Part shown: positions 17,521-25,317 of the stretch, piece after piece
How positions within the stretch are numbered: position 1 is the stretch's first letter
How the letters are laid out: each line of letters starts with the position of its first letter
Origin: Emticicia oligotrophica DSM 17448
Lineage (GTDB): Bacteria; Bacteroidota; Bacteroidia; Cytophagales; Spirosomataceae
Assembly: GCF_000263195.1 (NCBI RefSeq)
Contig: NC_018748.1
Location: 1,612,001-1,676,000, forward strand
DNA length: 64,000 bases
Direction: 5' to 3'
Program-made: the position numbers and the translations under genes
Notes under the pieces: generated by a model
What the model saw: only the letters and a program-made list of their open reading frames with translations
What the model was told of the DNA's origin: nothing
The model's database searches: none

Positions 17521-18645
17521 ATGTCTGAAAATCAATCTCGACGCTCATTCCTCCAAAACCTTGGAATCGGACTCGGTACTAGTGCAGCTGCCTTTGCTAT
17601 TCCATCAGTTATGGCCATTCCAGAAGCAGGTTCAAAAAAAGATGATAAAAAACTGGGTATTGCCCTCGTTGGTTTGGGGAGCTACGCCAAAAATCAATTA
17701 GCAGTTGCTTTAGAAAATGCTAAAAACTGTTATTTAGCTGCCATTGTTACTGGTTCTCCAGCCAAAGCAGAGGAATGGTCGAAAAAGTATAATTTGCCCA
17801 AAGAAAGCGTATACAACTACCAAAACTTTGATGAAATAGCCAAAAACAAAGCCGTTGATATTGTGTATGTGGTTTTACCAAACTCTTTGCACCCTGAATT
17901 TGTAATTCGAGCAGCCAAAGCGGGCAAACATGTAATGTGTGAAAAGCCAATGGCTAATTCTGTTGCTGAATGTGAGGCGATGATTAAAGCTTGTAAAGAG
18001 GCAGGCGTTCAGTTGGGCATTGGTTATCGTATGCATTTTGAGCCGCACACACAAGAAATCATGCGTATTGGTCAGAAAAAGGAAAAAGGTAATGTAAGAT
18101 TCATCCAAACCAACTTTGGCTTTACCATTGGCGACCCAACCCAATGGCGACTCAAAAAAGCCATGGCTGGAGGTGGCCCATTGATGGATGTGGGTATTTA
18201 TTGCGTGCAGGCCTCTCGCTATGTAACAGGAGAAGAACCCCTTTGGGTAACAGCACAATTTGGGCCAATTACCGATAAAGAACGCTTTAAGGATGTAGAA
18301 GAATGCGTTTCGTGGCAAATGGAATTTCCGGGTGGTACCATTGTTAATGGCTTTACTTCTTATAAATCAAATATCGAACAACTCTACGTTTCGGCCGACA
18401 AAGGTTGGGTGCAACTAAGCCCTGCTTACAGCTATGGTCCAATCAAAGGAAGCACAAATGATGGTTCTTTGAAACTACCAGTAGTCCACCATCAAACAGT
18501 AATGATGGAGGCTATTTGTAAAGAATTTATCGAAACTGGTAAATTTCCAAGCCATATTGATGGAGAAGAGGGTAAACGAGATATGAAAATTTTAATGGCT
18601 ATCTATGAAGCTGCACAAACTGGAAAGAAAATAAGTTTGGTATAG
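17521..18645 (+). CDS. Tat-exported Gfo/Idh/MocA-family oxidoreductase
   Basis: A 374-residue NAD(P)-dependent sugar-type oxidoreductase. The N-terminus has a twin-arginine signal (SRRSFLQNLGIGLGTSAAAF), so the folded, cofactor-loaded enzyme is exported. Then comes the Rossmann strand KLGIALVGLGSYA and the conserved E-K-P-M-A loop (lysine contacts the cofactor and substrate), and a MocA C-terminal domain with GGGPLMDVGIY. Similar proteins act on glucose-type sugars (glucose-fructose oxidoreductase-like). The substrate is unknown. Divergent from the S41 protease gene. Confidence 0.87.
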   Translation: MSENQSRRSFLQNLGIGLGTSAAAFAIPSVMAIPEAGSKKDDKKLGIALVGLGSYAKNQLAVALENAKNCYLAAIVTGSPAKAEEWSKKYNLPKESVYNYQNFDEIAKNKAVDIVYVVLPNSLHPEFVIRAAKAGKHVMCEKPMANSVAECEAMIKACKEAGVQLGIGYRMHFEPHTQEIMRIGQKKEKGNVRFIQTNFGFTIGDPTQWRLKKAMAGGGPLMDVGIYCVQASRYVTGEEPLWVTAQFGPITDKERFKDVEECVSWQMEFPGGTIVNGFTSYKSNIEQLYVSADKGWVQLSPAYSYGPIKGSTNDGSLKLPVVHHQTVMMEAICKEFIETGKFPSHIDGEEGKRDMKILMAIYEAAQTGKKISLV

Positions 18646-18662
18646 TTTGCTATTTAAATTAC

Positions 18663-18695
18663 ATCCCCCTACCCCCTTCAAAGGGGGATTTTTTT
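18663..18695 (+). terminator. GC-rich hairpin terminator after the Gfo/Idh/MocA gene
   Basis: CCCCCTT/AAGGGGG stem (18672-18687) followed by seven T. A related, decayed C-rich inverted repeat lies at 63103-63166. Confidence 0.65.
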
Positions 18696-18759
18696 AGTAG
18701 AAAAAAAACATTTTGCTGTTTTCGTCGTTATACGTATTCAAACACAATCTCAATTAAAA

Positions 18760-19590
18760 ATGAAAAAAATCGTTTTACTATTCTCTCTTTTTGTATCAAT
18801 GGGTGCAATGGCACAAGGTGTAAAAACACCAGCCCCAAGCCCAACTCAAACTATTAAACAAGATTTTGCACTTTCATCAATCGAAGTAAATTATTCTCGT
18901 CCGTTAGCTAAAGGCCGTAAAGTTTTCGGTGATTTAGTTCCTTTCGGAAAAATGTGGAGAACAGGAGCCAATGGTGCTACGAAAGTAACTTTTGGCGAAG
19001 ACGTAAAAGTAGGTGGAGTAGCTGTGAAAGCTGGTTCGTATGCTCTTTACTCTATTCCAAACCAAAACGAATGGGAAATTATCTTAAATAAAGGTGTAAA
19101 CAATGGTGGTTTGAGCGGTTATAAAACAGAAGAAGATGTTGCTCGTTTCAAAGTAAAATCTATGAGTTTACCGATGCACATCGAATCATTTACCATCATG
19201 ATTGGTGATGTATTGCCTGCTTCTGCAAACATTCAAATCCTCTGGGAAAAAACTGCGGTAAGCATTCCAGTAGAAGCAGATATTGATACCAAAATCATGG
19301 CATCAATTGACAACGCCATGAATGTTGATAATCGCCCATATTTTGCTGCGGCAAGTTATTATTTTGATAATGGCAAAGACTTAAATAAGGCTTTAGCATG
19401 GGTAAACAAAGCTATCGAAGCACAACCAAGTGCCTACTGGATGGTTCACCTAAAAGCAAAAATCCAAGCAAAATCTGGTGACAAGGCTGGAGCAATTGCT
19501 ACCGCAACAAAAGGTATTGAATTAGCTAAAGCTGGCAAAAACGATGACTACGTAGCTTTGAACGAAAAACTGATTGCTTCTTTGAAATAA
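18760..19590 (+). CDS. DUF2911 domain protein, exported
   Basis: A 276-residue protein with a Sec signal (MKKIVLLFSLFVSMGAMAQ), a DUF2911 domain (about 30-160) containing NYSRPLAKGRKVFGDLVPFGKMWRTGAN and the Y-A-L-Y-S-I-P strand, and a C-terminal TPR-like helical part (ALAWVNKAIEAQPSAYWMVHLKAKI). DUF2911 proteins are frequent in Bacteroidota and have no known biochemical role. It is probably a soluble periplasmic protein. Followed by a strong terminator. Confidence 0.85.
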   Translation: MKKIVLLFSLFVSMGAMAQGVKTPAPSPTQTIKQDFALSSIEVNYSRPLAKGRKVFGDLVPFGKMWRTGANGATKVTFGEDVKVGGVAVKAGSYALYSIPNQNEWEIILNKGVNNGGLSGYKTEEDVARFKVKSMSLPMHIESFTIMIGDVLPASANIQILWEKTAVSIPVEADIDTKIMASIDNAMNVDNRPYFAAASYYFDNGKDLNKALAWVNKAIEAQPSAYWMVHLKAKIQAKSGDKAGAIATATKGIELAKAGKNDDYVALNEKLIASLK

Positions 19591-19616
19591 GAAATCCCAA
19601 ATTGTTTTACTATAGT

Positions 19617-19654
19617 AAAGCCCCTGCTCATTTATGAACAGGGGCTTTGTTTTT
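19617..19654 (+). terminator. Terminator after the DUF2911 gene
   Basis: 10-bp arms AAAGCCCCTG/CAGGGGCTTT (19617-19626, 19639-19648) followed by a T-rich stretch. Confidence 0.8.
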
Positions 19655-19659
19655 TAGAT

Positions 19660-19806
19660 TTAGGTTTCTTCAAATCTAATCGGCAATTGCCCTGTAAACT
19701 TTTTAAGTTCTCGGTTGAAAGTTGCTTTAGAATTGAAGCCACCATCAAAAGCGATGGCCAGTAGGGTGTAATGCTTTTTTTCGGGAAGTTCTTTTTTTAC
19801 TTCAAA
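19660..19806 (-). pseudogene. C-terminal fragment of an AraC-family regulator
   Basis: 48 codons encode the second helix-turn-helix of an AraC protein (HYTLLAIAFDGGFNSKATF then FTGQLP), ending in a normal stop. Reading upstream meets an in-frame TGA at 19807-19809, and the sequence beyond has no AraC N-terminal part. It is a gene remnant without start or sensor domain, next to a decayed IS element. In the same frame beyond the stop there is a stretch (KNFGGKVEIEIGKTF) vaguely like a histidine-kinase C-terminus, too weak to call. Confidence 0.75.
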
Positions 19807-19809
19807 TCA

Positions 19810-20041
19810 TGGCTCTAAATTTTCATCAATCTCAACTTTTATTGAAAATGTCTTTCCGATTTCTATTTCAACTTTACCACCAAAATTCTTCAATCGACGC
19901 TTTATCAAAATCTTTGATATCAAAATTTCGAGTTATAATTTTGCCCGTACCCCTCAAAGACCCTCTTTGAGCAAAGCACATATTGCAAATCATCCAAAAG
20001 AGTAATAATTAAAATTAGCTTTTTTTTTATCTATTCATTGT
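19810..20041. other. Gene-free scar between AraC remnant and IS element
   Basis: About 230 bases with no intact reading frame, AT-rich, with several stops in every frame. No promoter or RNA gene recognised. Probably decayed coding DNA. Confidence 0.5.
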
Positions 20042-20903
20042 GAACTTGTTTAAGATTTTATTTTACTGGATATTTTTCGGACAAAACACACCACTATTCC
20101 TATAATATTCAGATTTAACCAATATATTGCCGTCGTTTCGTATCTAATAAGCAAAGTTTTAAAAGCTTCCAACCAAGCAAAAACCCTTTCTATGACATAA
20201 CGATTTTCATATAAAAGTTCATCTAAATATTCGTTTCTGCTTTCAATAGCTCCATTTCTTTTATTGAAAGCTATATTTTAGCTTCAATATGATGCTTAGA
20301 ACATATTTGCCTACACTCCTAACTATCAAATCGCAGAGGCGAACCGCCCAGCATCTGCATTTAGAAATAATCCTTCGGTTCTAATATTAGCTTGGTCAAG
20401 CCAATCTATCAATTGTGTTAATTGTTGCCTTATTTCTGCTAAACTTTATTTCCACATCTTTTCGCTCTGGTTTGAGAACCATCTAATTGAATACTTGATA
20501 AGTCTAAATGATTCTTATATTTCCCTAATAAACCAATCCACTTTCTTTTCCATGAACCATCATTACTCCATCTGTTGAAGTGACGATTCGCCGCGGCGAT
20601 AAAATACTGATGCATAACTATATTTTTCAGTAAAATATTTCTCCAACCGCAATTCTCTCCATTGGAATAGGACAGCCGACGCTGCCCGTTTTCAAACGAT
20701 GGAAAATAGATACAACAATAATTATACGTTTATCTTCAGTTAAATTTTTACCTCGTTTACCTTGGCTTAAATATGGAAGAATATAGGTTTTAATTCTATC
20801 TTTGTCTAAATTGCTCATTTGATTTGGATATTTTGCTTCGCAAAACAAAATTACCTCTTTCTTGAGCATCTATTTTTCCGCATAAATAATCTTAAACAAG
20901 TTC
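20042..20903 (-). mobile_element. Decayed IS5-like insertion sequence, copy 1
   Basis: An 862-bp element bounded by inverted ends: GAACTTGTTTAAGATT at the left and its exact complement at the right (16 bp). The transposase lies on the minus strand. It is a near copy (about 20 differences by eye, roughly 97-98% identity) of the element at 58687-59549. No convincing target duplication is visible at the ends. It is inactive because its transposase is interrupted several times. Confidence 0.85.
20050..20869 (-). pseudogene. Broken IS5-family transposase, copy 1
   Basis: The N-terminal piece (start 20869, MLKKEVILF...RLKTG...PMERI) runs into a stop at 20627. A frame change continues as HFNRWSNDGSWKRKWIGLLG and the catalytic-Asp segment SSIQLDGSQTRAKRCGNK, then stops at a TAG. 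A third frame holds EQLTQLIDWLDQANIRTEELFLNADAG, and the C-terminal part (RYVIERVFAWLEAFKALLIRYE) is in yet another frame. A two-base insertion near 20275 (against copy 2) breaks the C-terminal part. The stretch normally found between the first and second catalytic Asp appears to be missing. Confidence 0.8.
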
Positions 20904-20983
20904 AATGATAAAAGTATAATGTATGAGCCACAAATATACTTTCAAAGTTTTGATGTCAGGATGAAGGATTTGTTAAATAAATA

Positions 20984-21010
20984 TGCCACACCTTAATAAG
21001 AGATGTGGCA
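20984..21010 (-). terminator. Terminator-like hairpin after the serine hydrolase gene
   Basis: TGCCACA/TGTGGCA arms around CCTTAATAAGAGA, 28 bases beyond the stop of the leftward serine hydrolase. It shares CACACCTT...AGATGTG with the hairpin at 44514-44544. Confidence 0.5.
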
Positions 21011-21037
21011 CATTGGCTTTATTTGATAAAATCAGTT

Positions 21038-22249
21038 TTATTCATCTAAAATACTTTCTTCCATTGTTGAGCTACCACCGTGCATAACTTCAATGAGTTG
21101 TTTGATATTATACACCGTTCGATTATAGCGGTTACTCAACAGAATTATTACAAAATCTTCACGTGGGTCAAAAAACATAATCGTATTATAGCCTTTCCAC
21201 CAACCAGTGTGATAAACATAGTCGGTTTGTTGTTTCGCATTCACCCAAAGTCTAAATCCGTAGCCATAATTTCTAAGTCCTGGAAACTCAAAACTGCGTG
21301 GCATTATCATTTCGCGGAAAGATTCCTTACTAATTAAAGTATTGTTTCTTAATGCTTTATACCAAAGAAGAAGGTCTCCCAAGGTCGAATAAACCCCCTT
21401 ATCACCCGTAATATCATCATAATAATCTTTTGCTACTCTTCGACCATATTGATACCCAATCGTGCGATTAATATTTATAGAATCATTTTTCGTAGTAACC
21501 ACAAAAGTATTTTTCATGCCCGAAGGTAAGAAGATACTTTCACGCATATAAGCCTCAAATGATTTGTTAGTTACTTTCTCAACCAATGCTGCTAAAATAG
21601 CAAAGTTAGTATTATTATAACCGAAATAATGGTCAGGGAGATTAAATCTACTAGGAGTAGGCTGTGCATTGGCAAACCAAGTCATGATTTCTTGATTTGT
21701 TGGATACACCTTTGACTGTCTGACAGTTTTATCGAAGGTATATTGATAAAACGGTAAACCCGAACGATGACAAAGCAAACTACGAATCGTAATGCCATCG
21801 TATGGGAAATTTGGGTAATAGTCTTTTACGGTAAAATCAAGTCCTAATTTACCTTGTTCAGCTAACTTCATAACAGCCACCGCTGTGAATGTTTTAGATA
21901 AAGAGGCTAATTGGAATTTCGATTGAAGATTATTTCTAAGAGTATCTTCAAAATTGGCAAAACCAAAGGCATTTTGATAAATAATTACTCCTTTTTGAGC
22001 AACTAAGATATTTCCGTTGAAACCTTCTTTTAGTTTTTGTTGAATAATTTGCTCAATTAGAGCTGCTTTTTTATCAGCATTAATTTCTTTTTTTATACGT
22101 GCTTCTTCTTTTTTCAGAGCTACACTATCAATAGGTTTAGTTTCGCTAGTTGAACCATTATTTTGACAGGCAATAAAGGAAAAAGAAATAAAAAAAAGTA
22201 AAATAAAAGGAAGGCTTTGGAAAGGAAAGCTTTTAAACGATTTCATCAT
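21038..22249 (-). CDS. Serine hydrolase lipoprotein (beta-lactamase class C family)
   Basis: A 403-residue exported lipoprotein (signal ending FIAC, lipidated Cys 28). It has the penicillin-recognising fold with S116-L-S-K119 as nucleophile pair, a Y-N-N tyrosine motif in GYNNTN, and HTGW as the third motif (usual KTG position). Such proteins are D-amino-acid peptidases or esterases more often than true beta-lactamases, so no resistance role is claimed. A charged linker (EEARIKKEINADKKA) separates the lipid anchor from the domain. ATG 22249 is chosen; the track upstream of it lacks signal features. Confidence 0.85.
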   Translation of the reverse strand: MMKSFKSFPFQSLPFILLFFISFSFIACQNNGSTSETKPIDSVALKKEEARIKKEINADKKAALIEQIIQQKLKEGFNGNILVAQKGVIIYQNAFGFANFEDTLRNNLQSKFQLASLSKTFTAVAVMKLAEQGKLGLDFTVKDYYPNFPYDGITIRSLLCHRSGLPFYQYTFDKTVRQSKVYPTNQEIMTWFANAQPTPSRFNLPDHYFGYNNTNFAILAALVEKVTNKSFEAYMRESIFLPSGMKNTFVVTTKNDSININRTIGYQYGRRVAKDYYDDITGDKGVYSTLGDLLLWYKALRNNTLISKESFREMIMPRSFEFPGLRNYGYGFRLWVNAKQQTDYVYHTGWWKGYNTIMFFDPREDFVIILLSNRYNRTVYNIKQLIEVMHGGSSTMEESILDE

Positions 22250-22366
22250 AATTTCACACAAATCCGGAATCAAACAAACAAGTAATTAAGAGTGGCTGTA
22301 GAGCCGTATGGCTTTAAAAGTGCTTATAAAGAAGTAGTGTGGCAGAAAAATTATGCGTGGAAAAGA

Positions 22367-22873
22367 TTAATTTCCACGCACATATTGCAAGATGATAATT
22401 AAAAACGTAGTAAAAATTACGCTACAAATAATTTTCAAGATAGTAATCAAGAAGAACTGAAAACCACCAGCTTCAACAAAAAATAACATTGAGTGGTGAA
22501 TAATTGTAAGAATGGCTACGTATCTCACAAAACGCTCACTGCCCATTTCTTTTAATGAAATCGTAATTTCATTTTCAACGCCTTTGGTAGGAAACAAAAA
22601 TTTAATAATGTAAGTACGTAAATAGCCGACCATCACACTCGCCGAGGCATGAACACCAGCAGTATTATAGAAAATATCTACCAATAAACCTATCAAAAAG
22701 CTTATCAGTATGACCCAAACTGGAGCAATATCATCGGGTAAAAGTAAAATACAGGCTATATATACAAAACAAAAGGCTACATCAAAGAATACAAAATTGC
22801 GTAGAACTACAATTTGTAATACTAAATATATGATGAAGGTAAAAACTAATTTTATGACCGTCTGAGAATTCAT
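22367..22873 (-). CDS. mreD: Rod shape-determining protein MreD-like
   Basis: A 168-residue membrane protein with five or so hydrophobic helices and the loop LIGLLVDIFYNTAGVHASA, similar to MreD of Bacteroidota. It helps place the elongation machinery in the inner membrane with MreC. The start codon overlaps the mreC stop (ATGA), which confirms the operon order mreB-mreC-mreD. Confidence 0.88.
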   Translation of the reverse strand: MNSQTVIKLVFTFIIYLVLQIVVLRNFVFFDVAFCFVYIACILLLPDDIAPVWVILISFLIGLLVDIFYNTAGVHASASVMVGYLRTYIIKFLFPTKGVENEITISLKEMGSERFVRYVAILTIIHHSMLFFVEAGGFQFFLITILKIICSVIFTTFLIIILQYVRGN

Positions 22874-23730
22874 TTCTTTTCTTCGGTAGTTGATTGCTCT
22901 AATAAATCTTGTTCTTTTTTCAACTTGTTGTTTACGATATAAACGTATGACAAGTTACGGAAATCAGTTGCCAATTCAACCTCAATATCGAAGAAGGCTT
23001 GGTCTTGTTTGGCACTCAGTTTACGAATCTTACCAATCATCGTACCTGATGGGTAAATAACGTTTTGCTCAGAAGTAACCACCGAGTCACCTTGTTTGAT
23101 TGGCTTAAAGCGGTCAATCGTATTTAGGTTAATAATTTTAGGATTCAAACCACCCCACTCTGCAATACCTAAAGCTTTATCGTTTTTCACACGAAGTGTC
23201 GTATTCTTAACTTCAGAAGAAACCTTCGATTCTGAGTGAAGAATGGAGTACACACGTGAGAAGTGTTCTGAGCACTGCATGACAGTTCCTACTACCCCTT
23301 GTGGGCAAATAACGCCCATACCTGGCTCAATACCATCGAGGGTACCTTTATCAATAGTCAAATAGTTTTTCGATAAGCCAACGGTATTATTGACCACCTT
23401 AGCTACTTTAAATTCAAATCTACGAGCAAAAGCCGAATCTACTTTATAGTATTCTCCTTCTCTTGGCTTTAGTGATTGCATAGTAGCAACTGCTTTTTTT
23501 AATTGAGCATTTTCGGCAATTAATTGGTCGTTTATGTTGCCAAGATTCATGTAATTTTTTACATAATTCGAGCTTTCGAGTGTTTTGGCAGCGTAGTAGT
23601 TGGATGTGTTAAAAAACGAAACATCCCAATAATGATTGTTCTTCACGAGCAACCAAAAGCTGACAAGTTCGAGAATAGCAAACAAAAGAAAATTTCGTAT
23701 GCGAAATATGAGTCGGAAGAGTTGCGACAT
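22870..23730 (-). CDS. mreC: Rod shape-determining protein MreC
   Basis: A bitopic protein of 286 residues: short cytoplasmic N-terminus, membrane helix at about 13-30, coiled-coil (about 60-90) and a periplasmic double beta-barrel domain (AKVVNNTVGLSKNYLTIDKGTLDGIEPGMGVICPQGVVG). It links MreB to the wall-synthesis enzymes PBP2/RodA. Downstream of mreB with a 172-base spacer that contains a terminator-like hairpin and heptamer repeats. Confidence 0.93.
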   Translation of the reverse strand: MSQLFRLIFRIRNFLLFAILELVSFWLLVKNNHYWDVSFFNTSNYYAAKTLESSNYVKNYMNLGNINDQLIAENAQLKKAVATMQSLKPREGEYYKVDSAFARRFEFKVAKVVNNTVGLSKNYLTIDKGTLDGIEPGMGVICPQGVVGTVMQCSEHFSRVYSILHSESKVSSEVKNTTLRVKNDKALGIAEWGGLNPKIINLNTIDRFKPIKQGDSVVTSEQNVIYPSGTMIGKIRKLSAKQDQAFFDIEVELATDFRNLSYVYIVNNKLKKEQDLLEQSTTEEKK

Positions 23731-23744
23731 GTTTTTCTTAGTTT

Positions 23745-23765
23745 AGAATTCTGAGTTCTGAGTAA
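23745..23765. repeat. Three-unit heptamer array (inverse orientation)
   Basis: Units AGAATTC, TGAGTTC, TGAGTAA in 7-base register; complementary in sense to the array at 23869-23896. Confidence 0.6.
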
Positions 23766-23790
23766 CAGCTTCGAGTGTATCTTGATAATA

Positions 23791-23827
23791 AAAAAATTGA
23801 ATAACTTCAAGAGCTATTCAATTTTTT
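23791..23827 (-). terminator. Terminator-like hairpin between mreB and mreC
   Basis: 13-bp arms AAAAAATTGAATA/TATTCAATTTTTT around an 11-base loop. Read on the minus strand it follows mreB and ends in a T-rich stretch, so it could reduce readthrough into mreC-mreD. Confidence 0.6.
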
Positions 23828-23868
23828 GCTATTATTTTCAGAGCTAACTTAAATGTAAGCTCCTGAAA

Positions 23869-23896
23869 GACTCAAAACTCAGAATTCAGAACTCAA
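23869..23896. repeat. Four-unit heptamer array downstream of mreB
   Basis: Units GACTCAA, AACTCAG, AATTCAG, AACTCAA in 7-base register, 7 bases after the mreB stop (minus strand). Confidence 0.7.
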
Positions 23897-23902
23897 AAAA
23901 GT

Positions 23903-24934
23903 TTACTGAACTATAACTGCTCTGTATTTTTCGATATTTTTCAAAATCTCACCTGTTCCACGCACAACCGCACGAAGTGGGTCATCAGCTACGTGAATAG
24001 GAAGTTTTGTTTTAATTGCCAAACGCTTATCTAAACCATGAAGCAATGCTCCACCACCTGTCAAATAAATACCATTTTCGTAGATATCGGCAGAAAGTTC
24101 TGGTGGCGACATCTCCAATGCACGCATGATAGCTTCTTCGATTTTCGAAATAGATTTATCAAGAGCGTAAGCAATCTCACTATAAGTTACTTTAATTTCT
24201 TTCGGAATACCCGTCATCAAGTCACGGCCACGGATTTCGATATCTGCTGGAGGATTATCTAAGTCTGGCAATGCTGCACCAACTTGAATTTTAATAAATT
24301 CAGCCGAACGTTCACCGATAAGCAAATTATGCTCACGACGCATATAGTCAACAATATCTCTTGTAAACAAGTCACCCGCAATACGAACCGAAGCTTCACA
24401 AACGATACCCGAAAGTGCAATAACTGCAATCTCTGTTGTACCTCCACCAATGTCGGCAATCATTGAGCCATTAGGTTGCTCAATATCAATACCAATACCG
24501 ATAGCCGCAGCAATTGGCTCGTGAACCATATAAACTTCTTTGGCACCTGCGTGTTCGGCAGAGTCTTTTACCGCACGTTTCTCAACCTCAGTAATACCCG
24601 ATGGAATACAAATAACCATACGGTGTGAAGGAGAGAAAAACCAACTACGACCCGTCTCAATCATTTTAATCATACCACGAATCATTAATTCAGCGGCGGT
24701 AAAATCGGCAATTACACCATCTTTGAGTGGACGAATAGTTTTTATATTTTCATTGGTTTTTTCGTGCATTTGCATCGCTTTGTGTCCTATCGCCAACACT
24801 TTTCCAGTAATTTTATCCAAAGCAATGATAGAAGGTTCATCTACAACGATTTGGTCTTTGTAGATAATGAGGGTATTTGCCGTACCCAAGTCAATCGCGA
24901 TGTCACTCGTGAGGAAGTTAAACAATCCAGCCAT
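23903..24934 (-). CDS. mreB: Actin-like cell-shape protein MreB
   Basis: Forms membrane-associated filaments that guide lateral wall synthesis. The 343-residue protein has the actin-fold phosphate loops DLGTANTLIY (residues 16-25) and IADIGGGTTEIAVI, plus YLTGGGALLHGLD near the C-terminus, and VHEPIAAAIG of the connecting motif. Length matches the family. First gene of mreB-mreC-mreD. A -7 element lies 39 bases upstream of the start. Confidence 0.97.
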   Translation of the reverse strand: MAGLFNFLTSDIAIDLGTANTLIIYKDQIVVDEPSIIALDKITGKVLAIGHKAMQMHEKTNENIKTIRPLKDGVIADFTAAELMIRGMIKMIETGRSWFFSPSHRMVICIPSGITEVEKRAVKDSAEHAGAKEVYMVHEPIAAAIGIGIDIEQPNGSMIADIGGGTTEIAVIALSGIVCEASVRIAGDLFTRDIVDYMRREHNLLIGERSAEFIKIQVGAALPDLDNPPADIEIRGRDLMTGIPKEIKVTYSEIAYALDKSISKIEEAIMRALEMSPPELSADIYENGIYLTGGGALLHGLDKRLAIKTKLPIHVADDPLRAVVRGTGEILKNIEKYRAVIVQ

Positions 24935-24972
24935 TTTAAAGCTTTAATGGGTTTATAATTTTAATTTGGTCG

Positions 24973-24980
24973 CAAATTTA
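24973..24980 (-). promoter_or_regulatory. -7 element TAAATTTG of mreB
   Basis: Exact TAnnTTTG match on the minus strand, 39 bases before the mreB start. Confidence 0.5.
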
Positions 24981-25254
24981 CAACTATTATTTGCAAAATA
25001 TTTCTAAAAAGTTGAAAAAGTATTGAAAAACAGAAAAGTATGCTCTTTTGAGGTGCAGGTTTTTCAAGTATGCGTCGATTTTTCAATAAAATAGGTACTT
25101 TATAAGCATATTTACTTATCAAACACCTGTTTTTATAACAAAAAAAGCATTGTTGTTATTGTTCAAGAAATACTTGTTTTTGTAATATTGTTCATAAAAT
25201 CGCGGTTTTATGTCATGCTTAAGGGCGAAGTAATTCGTTAAACGAAAAAAATAC

Positions 25255-25262
25255 TATCTTTG
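25255..25262 (+). promoter_or_regulatory. -7 element TATCTTTG of the GH3-like gene
   Basis: Exact TAnnTTTG match 56 bases before the ATG at 25318. Confidence 0.5.
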
Positions 25263-25317
25263 CTACTCGACACATTATACTAACCAGAGAAAAGAGCAGG
25301 AACATAAATCATAGAAC

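Larger units (their letters stand above)
24935..25317. other. Divergent regulatory spacer between mreB and the GH3-like gene
   Basis: 383 AT-rich bases without a gene. On the minus strand a TAAATTTG element for mreB lies at 24973-24980; on the plus strand TATCTTTG for the GH3-like gene lies at 25255-25262. Nothing else recognised. Confidence 0.6.

Noticed and set aside
21038-22249. Antibiotic resistance beta-lactamase
   Set aside because: The serine hydrolase has the fold and motifs of the wider class C family but not a true KTG motif; family members are mostly peptidases or esterases.
24038-24863. Several plus-strand frames opposite mreB
   Set aside because: mreB is unmistakable on the minus strand; these are mirror frames.
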